The notes beneath the pieces were generated by a model. It searched no databases and was not told where the DNA came from. It saw nothing but the letters and a program-made list of their open reading frames with translations. Below, in pieces: positions 46,124 through 58,750 of a stretch of 64,000 bases of DNA. The stretch is taken from assembly GCA_022036555.1 (NCBI GenBank), contig CM039119.1:4526001-4590000 (forward strand), read 5' to 3'. The stretch's first letter is position 1. The number at the start of each line of letters is the position of its first letter. The translations under genes were made by a program, and so were the position numbers. This DNA comes from Microstegium vimineum. Taxonomy: Eukaryota > Streptophyta > Magnoliopsida > Poales > Poaceae.

Positions 46124-49044
46124 AGCCGCACACTTTGACCTAGGGTTATGGGCAGATATCTTCCGTTCTTGGCCCAAACCCACCAAAGGGTGGAAAAACT
46201 GGTACCTTAGGATGGCCAGATCGCAGCAAGTTTACTGGGCAGAGCACCAGCTGGATCAATGTATCAAGCTATCTATTGCCGATATGGCCAAAAACGAGTC
46301 CATGATGATCGCCGCATCCTACTTCTGGTCTGACACCATGAACACATTCCTATTCAGACACGGACCAGCCACCCCGACACTTGCCGATGTGTATATGCTC
46401 ACCGGCCTCGACATCTCTTCTGCCGACAATGCCACCCTCTTCAACAGAAAGCCCGAACATCGGGTAACTACCCGCAACATCGGTGGCTGGACTAGATACA
46501 TTCAAGAATACCAACAGACCGGATCGGTAGGCCAGAGGGAGCATGCCACTTTTCTAAACATGTGGCTGGAAAAATTCATCTTCTGTGACAGGACAGTTGG
46601 ACCAACCAACATGTATCTCCTTGCAGCAGAACTCTTGGCCAATGGAGCACGACTCCCCCTCGGTCGATACCTCCTTGGTGCAGTCTACCATCTTCTACAT
46701 CAAGTATCAGAGAAGTTTTTACTGGGCGAGCCCATCGGCAACATTGGAGGGCCCTAGTGGTTTGTGAACATGTGGTTGAACGCTCATATGCACAAAGTCC
46801 TCCAATTTGATCTGTTCCATCAGGAATTTCCACGGGACCTAGCTGAAGACCACACGCTTGCCGATGACGAATCAGCAACTCGCTCTCCCCTCAACTTCGG
46901 CGAAGCCATCATAGTCCTACCTGGGACCGAAGCTAATGAGGACCAGATCGGCAGATTCTTCCAGAGATTCTATTGTGGAGTCCCTTCTGTAGACCGGGCT
47001 TGGTGGCCCTATGTTGATGCCGAAAACAGGTTCCCTCTTTCCTTCAACATCACCGATGCAGACTCAGACAAGGATGAGGGAATCATGAGGGCCATCCTCA
47101 CTCCCCGTGCAATCCCAGTGAACATCTTTGGGAGTGGGAGGAATACACAGGCAACCTACGAATTTTATTATCCATCGGCAGCGGCAAGGCAACTAGCATT
47201 TGGACAATTGCCGATCAAGCTCTGCTACGCCAATGTGGTGAAGCCCAGAGAGGTCATTACCAGCGCCATGGACTGGAATAAAATCATCAATCTCCCTCCT
47301 CATGCCGATACAACCAATATCGACTTATCTACTTGGGTGCCAATTTCCTTCATCACCGAGTCATACAAGCTCTGGTGGCAAGAGTGGAAGGACCAATTGT
47401 TTGCTACATCATCACACCACTACCGACACTTGATTGATGCCGATCATATTATTCCTGACGACGCGGTAAGCTTATCTTTGATGTTATTTTTCCTATCGTC
47501 TCTTTCTAGATGGATCGGCAACTAATTTTCTATCAACAGGTTAATTACTTAATCCCAAAGAAGAGCAGAAGTGGCAAAAACTTCAACTTGCAACCGACCA
47601 ATCCCACATCGGCAATCGGCAACAGGGCTCCATCATTGGTCTCCCTTATGCAACGAAGGGTAGCTCCCAAGGTCACCATCAAGCCCAAGTCAACACCAAC
47701 TAGGGCGGCTGTCACTCCATCGGCCGCTGCCGCTGTCCTGGCGCAAGCTTTTGCGGTAACAAATTTCTATTACTTCATTTATGCTGATTTCGCATTTTCA
47801 TCGGCAACTTACCATTTGACTCCTGGCTTGTATTAACTGTCATTTTTTGTAGGGGACAAGCTCATCGGCAGTTACTCCCAGCTCTCAAGCTCCTCAAGTC
47901 CAACCTGCCGATGCCCCCCCAAGTGCTACAGTCGAAACGCTCCGGTTCATCAAGCGCTGCTCCAAAGCTAAAACACCCAAGGCTATCGACTCCGTCTATG
48001 CCATCAACTCTGGCTGCACCATCGGCAACATCTTCTCCACCTCTTGCCGATGTGCCATCGCAAGAACCAACATCGGTATCCGTCCCCGACACAGCATCAG
48101 TCGAAGTTTCCATCCAAGGGATGAAATCGGTGCTGCAGGAGTTGGATATCATAGCAGTGGACACACTATCGGCATCAGCACCAATTATAGAAGCGAGTTC
48201 ATCGGCACTCATCACCGACCTTCAAAACATTGCCGTGGAAGCTGCCCTGCCAAGCCCAAGGCGAGAAATTGCCCTAAAGCAAGTACATCGACTGTTTGTC
48301 ACGAGCTAGCAAGACACCATCTTTTCAATAGATAAATTCTAACTCTCTTTTCAGGCCCAGGACTCTCCCAACAACTTATTCTCTTTCGCCGTCAACACGC
48401 CTGATGAAGATGAAGAGGAAGAAAGCTCCGCTCTAGCTTCAAGCACTATACCGGCAGATATAAAATCTAAGCTTGAAGCATTGCTACTCTTACTGCAACA
48501 AAGCACTTCCCAACTAGTCCAAGATTCCACCGCAGTAAGGGTAGCGTTCAAGGAAATTCAAGGTCATCTGCGTGCCGATATCGAAGAAGAACTTTTCCAA
48601 GCGGCATTCCTTGAGAGCCGACAACTGCAATACCAAAGGGCTTTACGCCGCATTGCCGATAGAGCCGCCCAGTCAAAGCTTGAAGAAGAAATGCTCAAAT
48701 TCAAACAAACTGCTGAAGAGAAACACAAAAGCATCGGTTGCCTGGAGGCTTCCAGCATTGAGCTTGAACAGGAGATCACCCATCTATCGGCACAGAAAGA
48801 AACATTGCTAGCGGAGCTGAGGAAAGTCGATGAAGCTTTAGAGGCAGCCAACCAAAAGAAAGCTCATCTTCCTGATGCTACCAAAACCCTTCAACAAGAA
48901 AGGGACGCTGACGCTCGCCAAGCACTTCTGCTGAGAAAGAAGATCAAGCCAATTGAAGGCATTGCCGATGACGATGCCAAAGAAATAGAAGAAACAGACC
49001 AAATTCGCCTGCGTGCAAAATCGACTATCCAATCATTGTTGTAA
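46124..49044 (+). CDS. Antisense gene of element A: plant mobile domain plus coiled coil
   Basis: Runs opposite to gag-pol. Exons with GT..AG borders: 46124-47465, 47540-47755, 47853-48282, 48355-49044 (stop TAA); a first exon lies upstream and is not resolved (a possible ATG is at 45880). The first block (GLWADIFRSWPKPTKGWKNW, QVYWAEHQLDQCI, TPTLADVYMLTGLDI) is an aminotransferase-like plant mobile domain, the domain of MAIL1/MAIN-type proteins. Exons two and three are Ser/Pro/Ala-rich; exon four is a long Glu/Lys/Leu coiled coil (LEEEMLKFKQTAEEKHKS). Breaks: TAG at 46755-46757 and an extra C in the C7 run at 47914-47920, confirmed because that exon is 430 rather than a multiple of three bases. 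Tat elements such as Grande are known to carry antisense genes; the role is unknown. Confidence 0.8.
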
Positions 49045-49179
49045 CTTTATGTACTAAAGCTTTGCTGCATTAACTATTCTGAACTTGACCACTGATTTTG
49101 CTTGTAACATAATGTTAACACACTTCCTACCGATGTTCTGTATGACACTTCTTCCATCGGCATTTATACTTATACTGCT

Positions 49180-52100
49180 TTATGCGTCTACCCAAATACT
49201 AGAACAATATTTCTTTAAATATTTGCCGTTAATTGCCCTGGAGAACGCAACTCCTTCAAGCGTTTCCAAAATATAAGCATTTCCAGGAACAGACTGACCT
49301 ATCCGAAAAGGACCTTCCCAATTAGGGGACCACTTTCCAAACCTTGAACTTTTAGTCCCGATCGGTAAAATCAGCTTCCACACCAAATCACCATCGGCAA
49401 ATTCTTTTACTTTCACCCTTGTTATACCACCTGGCAACCCTTTTCTTGTTCTCCTCGATGCTAATTAGAGCTCTCAGCCGATGACTCGCTAGATCTTCCA
49501 ATTCATCCTTCATAAGCATATCATACTCATCGGCTGTTAATTGGTCTTGGGAAAACAATCGTCTAGAACCAGTTTTCACTTCCCAAGGTAGGACAGCATC
49601 ATGCCCATAGACTAACTGTTATGGTGAAACTTTGGTTGCACCATGGCATGCAATCCGATGCGACCATAATGCTTCATTTAGCACAACATGCCATCTTCTA
49701 GGGTTTTCCTCAATCTTGCGCTTGATGAGTTTAATAACCCCTTTATTGGTTGCTTCGGCCTAAGCATTAGCTTGAGCATAATAAGGAGACGAGTTCAAAA
49801 CCTTAAACCCCATACCGATAGCAAATTCATCAAACTCCCCGATGTGAACATAGTCCCTTGATCAGTCGTAATAGTCTGAGGAATACCAAATCGGTAAATG
49901 ATATGCTCTTTCACAAAATTTATCATATTTGCTGATGTAACCGTCTTCAAAGGAATTGCTTCAACCCACTTCATAAAGTAATCGGTGGAAACAAGGATGA
50001 ACTTATGCCCTTTACTAGATGGCGGATAAATCTGACCGATGAGATCAATAGCCCATCCTCTGAACGGCCAAGGCTTGATTATGGGATTCATCGCCGATGT
50101 AGGTGCCCGTTGAACATTACCAAACTTTTGACAATCTTGGCATCCTTTGAAATATCTAAAACAATCCTCAAGAATTGTCGGCCAATAATACCCATTTCGC
50201 CTAATCATCCACTTCATCTTGAAAGTCGACTGATGCGCTCCGCACACTCCTTCATGAATTTCACCCATCAAAATTTTTGACTCTTCTGCACCGAGACATC
50301 TGAGCAAAATCCCATCAATTGTTCGATAATACAATTCATCATCAATGAGCACGTACTTGGTAGCCTGAAACCTTAGACGCCTTTCAACCCTTTTAGACGG
50401 ATCCCTTAAGTAATCGGCAATCTCTTTTCTCCAGTCATTGGCAACATTTACTGATGTTATTACTTCTTGAATCGGATGATACCCTAAAGCATACTGTGCT
50501 AATCGATTAGCCTCTTCGTTGTGCAATCTGGGAATATGCTCAAGGCGGTATTCTTTAAACTCTTTCAATAATTGCAAACACTTCTCATGGTGTGCAACTA
50601 ACAGTTCACTTCGGCATTCATATATCCCAATCAATTGATTGACCACCAACATAGAGTCGCCAAAGATTTCAATGGCATCGGCACACACTTCCCTGAGTAA
50701 TTCCAAACCTTTTATCAAAGCCTGGTATTCGGCCTGATTGTTTATTGAAGTAGCAACAATCGGTAATAAAATTTCATACTTCTGTCCTCGGGGTGAAATT
50801 AAAACAACGCCGATACCCGCTCCTTCCTTACACGTGGATCCATCAAAGAACAAAGTCCAAAGAGAAATTTCTACAGAACTCACTGTACTACAATGTTGAG
50901 TAACAAGATCGGCCATTACTTGACCCTTAACTGCTTTAGCCGATTCATATTCCAAATCAAACTCCGACAGCGCTAAAATCCATTTGCCGATCCTTTCATT
51001 CAATATTGGCATCGACAACATGTAGTTAACCACATCATCCTTGCAAATAATAGTGCATTTGACCGACAACAAATAATGCCTTAATTTTATGCAAGAGAAA
51101 TATAAGCATAAACACAATCTTTCTATGGCCGAATACCTAGTTTCAGCATCCACCAGCCTTCTGCTCAAATAATATATCACATGTTCTTTCCCTTCAAATT
51201 CTTGGATTAAGGCTAACCCGATAACACTGTCATCGGCAGACAAATATAACCTGAAAGGTTTCCCGTGTTGAGGTGAAACTAAGACTGGAGGGTTTACCAA
51301 ATACTTTTTAATCTTTTCCAAGGCTAACTGCTGTTCTACCCCCCACGTAAACTCTTGATCGGCTTTCAGTGTTAACAACGGGCTAAAAGATTTAATCTTA
51401 CCAGACAAGTTGGATATGAATCTCCTAATAAAATTAATTTTTCCGATCAAAGATTGCAGCTCAGTCTTGTTGGTAGGAGCAACCACCTTGTTAATTGCAT
51501 CAATAGATTTCTGTAACACCCAAAATTTTGATTTCATTTAAAATAATAGAAAATGACTTAGTAATGAATTGAGTGAGCATTTCATTTAGGGAAATAATAA
51601 ATTTAGGGAATTAAAAGTGAAGTTTAGTTTAGTAACATGAGTGTGCATACATGCTGCTGCATATGTTTTCATTGTGATGATTGAGTTTGCAAAGCAAAAT
51701 TCAAATGAATTCAAATTGCTTTTGAAAATGGATTTGGAAAAGAAAGAAAAAGAAAAGAACTTAGCCTCTCCCTCTCTCTCTCTGTTTGCTATTTCAGCCC
51801 AACAAGGCCGAGGCCCAGTCCAGCTCCCTCTCTTTCTCTCCTGCTCGGCCCACTCTCCTCTTCACCCGCGCGGCCCAGCAGGCCGGCCCAGCAGGCCGGC
51901 CCAGCGCGCAGCGCTACTCCCTCCCTCTCCCCACTGACCAGCCAGGCCCGCCGGTCAGTCCCGCCCCAACCATTCCCTCTCTTCTCTCTCACTACCTCTC
52001 GGCCCCACCTGTCGGCGCCATCCCTCTCTGTTCTCCCTCTCTCTTCTCTCTCGCTGTCGTTTGGCCCCGCCTGTCAGCTCTTTCTCCCCAACCTCCTCTG

Positions 52101-54969
52101 CCTCACGCGACGCAGAGCACCGCAACCGCCGCACGACGCACACCGCTCTCCGCTCGCCCCGCTCCCACGATCTCGCCCCCGTTCCTCACGCCCTCGGCGT
52201 TCGGCTCGTATACCACAACCTTCCAAGCCCGATAAAAGGATCCGCCCACCTCTCTTCTTCTTTTTCACCGCTCTGTTCTTCCCGCAACTGCACAGCAGAG
52301 CACCGCCGCAGCTTTGACCCCGAGCCGACGGAATTCGCCTCAGACCGAGCTCGTCGAAGTCGTAAGCGCCCGTACAATGGTTTCTTCCCCATCGTTTTGG
52401 CGTTGAGTTCCCTTTTCTGACCATGGCAGTTTCACAGTGAGGACGTCGCCGCCGCTCTCGCTCGACGCCGACCGTCATTGCCACGACGTCGAGGTCCTCA
52501 AACCGTCTCCGTCCTTGGAACTGCCTTGGTGAGTTACGTTCCGCATCCGTGCCCTTCCGGTGAACCACCAAAGCCTAACCCCGACCCCCAATTTCTTTAA
52601 CTGTGGCCGCAGAGACATCGCCGGCCACGTCCGAGTTCACCGTCCGCGGTCGCCGTCATCCGTCTGCTCTGAGACATCTCCGACCTCCTTCTCAACTCAG
52701 TAAGCTTCGCCTTCCTCCCCTCTCCCTTCCCGAGTAGCCAATTTGGCTAATCGAGGATCCAGTGAGTCGTTCCGCGTGTTCAGCACGACGCCGACAATAG
52801 CTTTCGCCGCGACCGATTTTCCGCTACTCCCCACGCTCGATCATGTGTTCTGCTGAATTCGCCGTCACCTCCTCTTCCTCACCAGGCCTTCGCCAAGCCG
52901 AACCGTGTCCGCTAAGGCCCTAACCGCGTGCGCCAGCAAGCCCTTGCCGCCGGCCATGGCTAGGACTGCCGCTGTCGGAGTAGTTTGCCACGCTGGTTGC
53001 CTTGGCGAGTTCGCCTCGCTCTAACCTTTCTCCCAGTGCCATTTCCGGGGAAATACGAGGTCCCTAAGGCCTTTTCCCCTTTTTCTCCGGCGAGGAATCG
53101 CCACTTGCAGCAATGGCGCCACCGTGGACAATTTCTTGCCGATCTCGATACCCCGTTGATGCACCATAAAACCCAGAAACTAGCCTGCCGATACACCAAA
53201 CACACACTTGCTAGGATTCATCTTCAACCCATGTGCCCTTGTGCATTCTAGAAACTTCCGCAAATCGGCAAGATGTTTCTCAAAGTTTTTGGATTTAACC
53301 ACCACATCATCAATATAAATTTCAACTATCATGCCAATGTACTTGTGAAAAATAAAATTCATCGTTCTCTGATAAGTAGCGCCATCATTCTTCAAACCAA
53401 AAGTCATTACAACCCACTCAAATAAACCGACATGACCTGGACATCTGAAAGCAGTCTTGGATATGTCTTCTTCAGCCATGAATATTTGATTATACCCAGC
53501 ATTACCATCCATGAAACTAATGATTTGATGTCCAGCAGTGGCATCAACCAACAGATCAGCAACGGGCATCGGATAACCATCCATCGATGTAGCCTTATTG
53601 AGATCCCTGAAATCAATACAAACACGAAGTTTTCCATTCTTCTTATACACATGAACCACATTAGAAATCCATTCGGCATATCGACATTGCCGAATAAATC
53701 CAGTCTCAATTAATTTTGTAGTTTCAACTTTAATGTCAGGCAATACAAGAGGATTGCATCGACGCGCTGGCTACCGATGCGGTTGGAAACCAGATTTGAT
53801 TGGTAACCGATGTTCAACTATTGATCGGTCTAGACCAGGCATCTCTGTATAATCCCAAGCAAAACAATCTTTATATTCCTTTAATAAATCACTCAACTGT
53901 TGTTTACATTGGGAATCTAACCTAGCACTAATAAAAGTTAGCCTAGGTTTGCTACCATTGCCGATATCTATTTCTAATAAATCATTGGCTGATGTGAACC
54001 CCTACCCAAGTTTTCCATCATCGGCGAATTGATCCATTAAAACTCTTCTTCAGGACCGACTGCTTGGATCGGTATAATTCGATAATCGGCAACCTTGAGG
54101 AACTCTGTATCCCAAGCTTCTCCTGATATGCATCTAGTATGCTCATAGGTTTCCGATTCTGCTGATGCAACAATCAACGGGGTTTCACTTCAGACGACTT
54201 CAATCTTGTCTCCAACCCATTGCACGAGGCTCTGGTGCATCATAGAAGGAATGCATCAATTAACATGGATCCAATCCCTCCCCGGGAGTAAGTTGTAGGT
54301 GCCTTTGTCACTGATCACAAAAAATGTTGTCGGCAAAGTTTTGTTGCCGATGGTTAATTCGACGCATACGGCCCCCATAGCTTGTGACACATTGACTTCA
54401 AAATCTTTAAGCTTCATGTCCGTCTTGACTAAGTCTTGGTCACCTTTCCCAAGCTTCCTGAACATGACGTACACCATTATATTGATTGACGCCCCACCGT
54501 CGACCAACATTTTTGACACAGGCTGCCCATCTACTTTGCCTTTGACAAACAAAACTCTTAAATGCTGTCTTTCATCATCAGCAGACTTTTCAAAGACAAC
54601 TGCCATCGGATCTAACACCAATTGTGCCATTTCAGCAGCCTTTTCCTCAGCATCAACAGGTGCCATGAATTCCATCGGCAATATAACAACCATATTGATC
54701 TCTGCCGATGGACCCCTATCCTTACGTTTCGGCCTCCACTGCCTAATTGGAGATTTCTCCTTCGAATGATTTTCACTGTGATACAGATCGCTTTGGCGCT
54801 CACGCTGGATCCTCCTTTTCTGAGTCTTCGTCAAACCCTTAGGACACCATTGAGGGAGCTTAGTCTTCCAAATAGGCTGGTACTGTTTCCCACTGCTCGT
54901 ACTGACACTACTTCTCACGTTCGGATCTCTAGAGAATATCTCTTCGTCGGGCACTCTTGCATTAGCCAT
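49180..54969 (-). pseudogene. pol of element A (PR, RT, RH, aRH, IN), broken
   Basis: Protease is at 54256-54969 (MLVDGGASIN active-site motif). Reverse transcriptase is at 53180-53743, with RVCIDFRDLNKA, MPVADLLVD and the YIDDVVV catalytic box, and continues beyond the nested solo LTR at 51511. There follow a classical RNase H (RLYLSADDSVIGLAL, IYYLSRRLVDAETRYS), a second archaeal-type RNase H (FFDGSTCKEGAGIGVVL, NNQAEYQALIKGLELL), and integrase (HEGVCGAHQS, CQDCQKFG zinc finger; DYFMKWVEAI and TTDQGTMFTS catalytic Asp sites), whose C-terminal part lies in separate frames at 49180-49700. Damage: stops and at least one frameshift between 54255 and 53745, frame breaks near 49795 and 49440, and the solo LTR insertion. 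Not functional. Confidence 0.88.
51512..53130 (+). mobile_element. Solo LTR 'D' inside pol of A
   Basis: Starts tgtaacacccaaaatttt and ends caccgtggaca, with the perfect duplication atttc at 51507-51511 and 53131-53135. The pol reading frame of element A stops at one side and resumes on the other. The start resembles that of B's LTR, so it is a Tekay/Del-type LTR of a different subfamily. A C-rich middle (51780-52600) is open in several frames but codes for nothing recognisable. Confidence 0.85.
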
Positions 54970-57804
54970 TTATTCAAGCTCCTCTTGATGGTCATGCTTG
55001 CCAAGCTTGTCATGTACGCTGAGCTTGCCCTCCAGCCGATCATGCACTGATCCCTTTTCTCTAATCGGCCTACCATAGCCTGATGTCCGATCATCAAAAC
55101 GGGGCTTCTTCTCTGACCGATCGGCAGGATAGTATCCGTTGCACTCGAGGCAATTATCGGCAGTGGGCAGTTTGATGCCTTCTTCCCAGCAGTGAACAAA
55201 GAAGGGGCACCTCCAATGATCTTTATGCTGATACCATTCTTGGCGCCTTTCTTCTTCGTGCTGACGATATCGCTCCTCTTGCGAGCGCCAATATTCTTGT
55301 CGTGGCCGCCTGTGCGTGATCACAACACCATGCCGCTGAGGCCTCCCGAAACCGCTGCTCTCATCGGGAATTCTCTTGCCCATTCTGTCATCAGCAAACT
55401 TCTTCCCTTTCACATCATGCAAAGTTATTTCATGTTCAGGATCTACCAATGCATTTTTCTTGGCAGCTTCCAACGTTAACACTTTAGCTTTTCCATTAGT
55501 TTCTACCATATTATTTGGAAACGGATGTTGGTCGATCTTCATCGGCTTTTGGGCCTTGGAATTTTCAAACTTAATTCGCCCAGATTCGAGCTCTGACTGC
55601 AACTGCTGCCTAAAGACTTTACAATCATTGGTACTGTATGAAGTTGCATCATGCCACTTGCAATACCTGATCCTTTTAAGCTCTTCGGCCGATGGAATCA
55701 CTTGATTAGGCGACAACTTAATCCGCCCTTCTTGGAGCAACCAGTCAAATATCCTATCGGCTTTGGTGATATCAAAGTTGAACCTTTCAGCTTCTTTCTG
55801 GCCGTACGGACAAGATACCGGCTTCTTGTTCTTAACCCACTCAGCAACGCCGATATTTAGCTCTTTATCCGACTCGAAATCTTCCTCTTGTTCAACGAAA
55901 GCCACCTTCTTATTCCAAGCTTTTCTAGTTTCGAAAGCTTTAATGTCTTGATTGGCAATTCTCTGCACAAGATGACTCAAGCTTTCAAACTCTTGAGATG
56001 CATATTTGTCCTTGATGTGTGGCAGTAATCCCTGGAAGGCCAAATCCGCCAATTGCCGATCATCAAGCATCAAACTGTAGCACTTATTCTTTATGTATCG
56101 CAGCCTTTGGACGAAACTTTCTACCGATTCATCATTACGCTGCCTCAATTTGACCAAATTGGTAATCTTCTTTTCATGCACGCCAGCGAAGAAGTATTTG
56201 TGGAACTGCTTCTCTAGATTGGCCCAAGTGATCACAAAATTTGGAGGTAGTGAAATGAACCACGTGAATGCCAATCCAGATAATGACGACGAAAACAATC
56301 TCACCCTCAGTTCATCTCTGCTGGCTGCTTCTCCACATTGGATAATGAAGCGGTTGATGTGCTCCATCGTTGATGTGTCGTCTTGACCAGAAAACTTTGT
56401 GAAATCCGGCACCTTGTACCGATTTGGAAGAGGAATAAAATCATATGCCGGAGGATACGACGTCCGGTAAGAGTACGTATTAACTTTAGGTTTGATGCCG
56501 AATTGCTCTTTCATCACTTCGGCGATTTTATCGGCCCATTATGCATCCTGATCTTCCTGATGCACTGACGGGACGTTAACTGGCTGAGCTGGTTGATATA
56601 CCTCCTCATATCTTGGTGGTAAATACGCCGGAACACATGGCGCAGGCGCAGCGCCGACTCGCTGAATATTATGCATCGGCTGATTTACCGATGGACCATT
56701 TTGAACGCCCGTGGAGAGATACTGTGTCATCATATTCATAGGTTGATGCGCCGATGTTCCACTCTGAGCTTTTTCCAGGTACTGATATCCAGGCTGTACC
56801 ACTTGCTGCTGAATCAGCGCTTGACCAGTCCATCCAGGATTACAAGTCAATGACATGTAACTCGCCGATGGCTGATAGCTAACCGGTGCCTGTCGCTCCT
56901 GTACTCTGGAGTAGTCAACAAATTGGTTACCTTGGTGTGATGGTACTCCGGTTTGAGGATTCACCATCTCCATGGATTGACTTGTAGTTTCCGGGCCTTG
57001 CTGCATCGGTAAAGGACTTGCCGATGGTGGCATATAAGGCACCTTGGGTATCACCATCTGAAGATCTTCCGACGGCAACTATACAGTTGGGGAGGATGTA
57101 GCATAATACGTCGCTGGGATCATCGGTTGTGTAGGCATTGCCGATGCCATGGGGCCCTTCCACGCCGTGTTGTTACCTTGGATCAGATTAGAGTCAGCAG
57201 ATGGATTTGGAGGCATACCGTATCCCCACCAGTTGACGGGAGTTGGCTGACCCTTAGTTGCGAGCCCTGACATTGCCGATGCCACCAGATCTGTATTCAA
57301 TCGAGTGATGCTTGCAGGGCTTGATCTTGGTGGCATAACCACATCGGCAGACGGATCCATAGGTTGGGAAGACGTCGTTGGAGCCGCCGATGGGTTTGTA
57401 ATAGATGCCGATCCAGGTTGATGATACGCTGGACCAACATAATGGGGTGCCTGTCCTTCTTTGAAAGATTGCATAACAACATTGTATACAGTATTGGACA
57501 GCACATTGGAGTGGCTAATTAATGCCTGATTTAATGTAGAATTAACCATCTCTTGTAATTTTCCCAGATTGGCGTCGAAAGTAACCTGTCGTGGGAACGA
57601 CGGATCTTGCTTCTGGATAGATTCACCGCTCCTATTTAGACTGAAGGATTTCAGATACAACTGCTTGTACTCCTCCATAGTCTGCTCCATAGCCTGCTTC
57701 TAATCATCCTTCAGATTTGCTTTGGAGACTTCTATGACATTGCTTGGATTGATCCTAGTATTCTCCATGAGCTCGAATTGGGTTGAACTGCGATCAACAG
57801 ACAT
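54970..57804 (-). pseudogene. gag of element A, one frame with in-frame stops
   Basis: The start is at 57802-57804 or 57766-57768. One continuous frame runs to 54970 through stops at 57700-57702 (TAG), 57079-57081 (TAG) and 56539-56541 (TAA). The terminal TAA at 54970-54972 is followed at once by an in-frame ATG opening the protease frame. The N-terminal part (MEEYKQLYLKSFSLN) is shared with the copy at 62743. A Pro/Gln/Met-rich middle precedes the gag core at about 56400-55700 (KFSGQDDTSTMEHINRF, FTWFISLPP, ESVESFVQRLR). Two Cys-containing stretches (YCKWHDATSYSTNDC, CLECNGYY) resemble variant zinc knuckles. Product: capsid-like structural protein of the retroelement particle. The separate stops show decay. 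Confidence 0.82.
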
Positions 57805-57810
57805 ATTATT

Positions 57811-57832
57811 TGGTCCCACTGGGTGTGCCAAA
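57811..57832 (-). other. Primer-binding site region of element A
   Basis: On the minus strand cctcttttggcacacccag follows the LTR end; the copy at 62692 has cctcttttggcacgcccag. The conserved ttggcac(a/g)cccagtggga is the probable primer-binding site. It is not the initiator-Met type used by element B; I cannot name the tRNA with certainty. Confidence 0.6.
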
Positions 57833-57837
57833 AGAGG

Positions 57838-58651
57838 TGTTGACACAAAAAGCGTCAGATCTACGAACACCTCGGGCTTATACCCGAATTCGATATCCAA
57901 GGTGTGCCAGTCGATTTGACCAGTTAATCGACAAGGATGATAACTAGAACAACGTTGAACGAGACGACAACGATACGCCCGGACGTCAAAGTTCAGATTG
58001 CTCAAAACGCGGAACTCGTAAGGTTGACGGAGGTCTTGTAGATGCAGCCTTTCGAAACTTGTAAGAACTCGTAGATAAGCTAGAACTAATGTGATGAAAG
58101 TAGAATTGCTGGAAAAAGTAGAATAAAATAATAGATTTGTTTGATTGATTGGATCTCTCTTTTACACCACCCTCGGTACATATTTATACTCCGGCCAGGA
58201 GAGTTGTAAGCAAATATGACTCTAACTTTCCTAAACAAAAATCCCTACTTTAAAGGAAATAAACGACTCGTGCAAGAGTCAGACTCAAAATAACCCATAA
58301 TAATACTAGCGTAAAGCACCAGTTTCCATATCTGTCTCCCTTACGATGAAACCTTCCATCGGCAGACTTCTTCCAATCTGCAACCTTCTTCCATCGCCAT
58401 TCCATCGCCATCGGCAGCTCTCTGCTGTGGCCAGCCACGTCATCCCGCTTCCGTCAGCAGCATCTACCATTCTTCGGCAGCTTTCCGTCTCCACCGGCAA
58501 TATTTTCCTGTCGGCAACACCTTATAGCCTTCATCTGCAACATTCTTGTCTCTATCGGCAACATTCCCTTGCCTTTATCAACAGTGTCTTCCTACCTCCA
58601 TCGACACAAGCCTTAGCCCATATTGACACATGCCGAAAAACGGTGTCAACA
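57838..58651 (-). repeat. 5' LTR of element A (814 bp)
   Basis: Nearly identical to 44461-45453 except for scattered single-base changes and one deletion of about 180 bp, whose two breakpoints share a short atcg microhomology (at ctccatcgacacaagcc, about 58596). The right end gtcaaca at 58651 abuts the gcatc duplication. Confidence 0.9.
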
Positions 58652-58750
58652 GCATCATATCATACAACTTGGGATGGGTTTACATTTTTTTCTTAATTTA
58701 TTAAAATTTGTCATGTTACTTACTTGCCTCTTTATAATCTTGTATATAGG

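Larger units (their letters stand above)
44461..58651 (-). mobile_element. Complete Tat-like Gypsy element A
   Basis: A 14.2-kb element bounded by tgttgacac..gtcaaca LTRs and the perfect duplication gcatc at 44456-44460 and 58652-58656. In element orientation (right to left): 5' LTR, primer-binding site, gag, protease, reverse transcriptase, two RNase H regions, integrase, then a gene on the opposite strand, then 3' LTR. The second RNase H after the usual one and the antisense extra gene place it in the Tat clade (Grande/RIRE2-like, from memory). It carries a solo LTR of another family in pol. LTRs are nearly identical apart from one deletion, so insertion was recent, yet gag and pol contain stops, so it is non-autonomous now. 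Confidence 0.9.

Noticed and set aside
51641..52571. Pro/Ser-rich frames up to 165 residues
   Set aside because: Contained in solo LTR D bounded by a perfect duplication; C-rich composition explains them.
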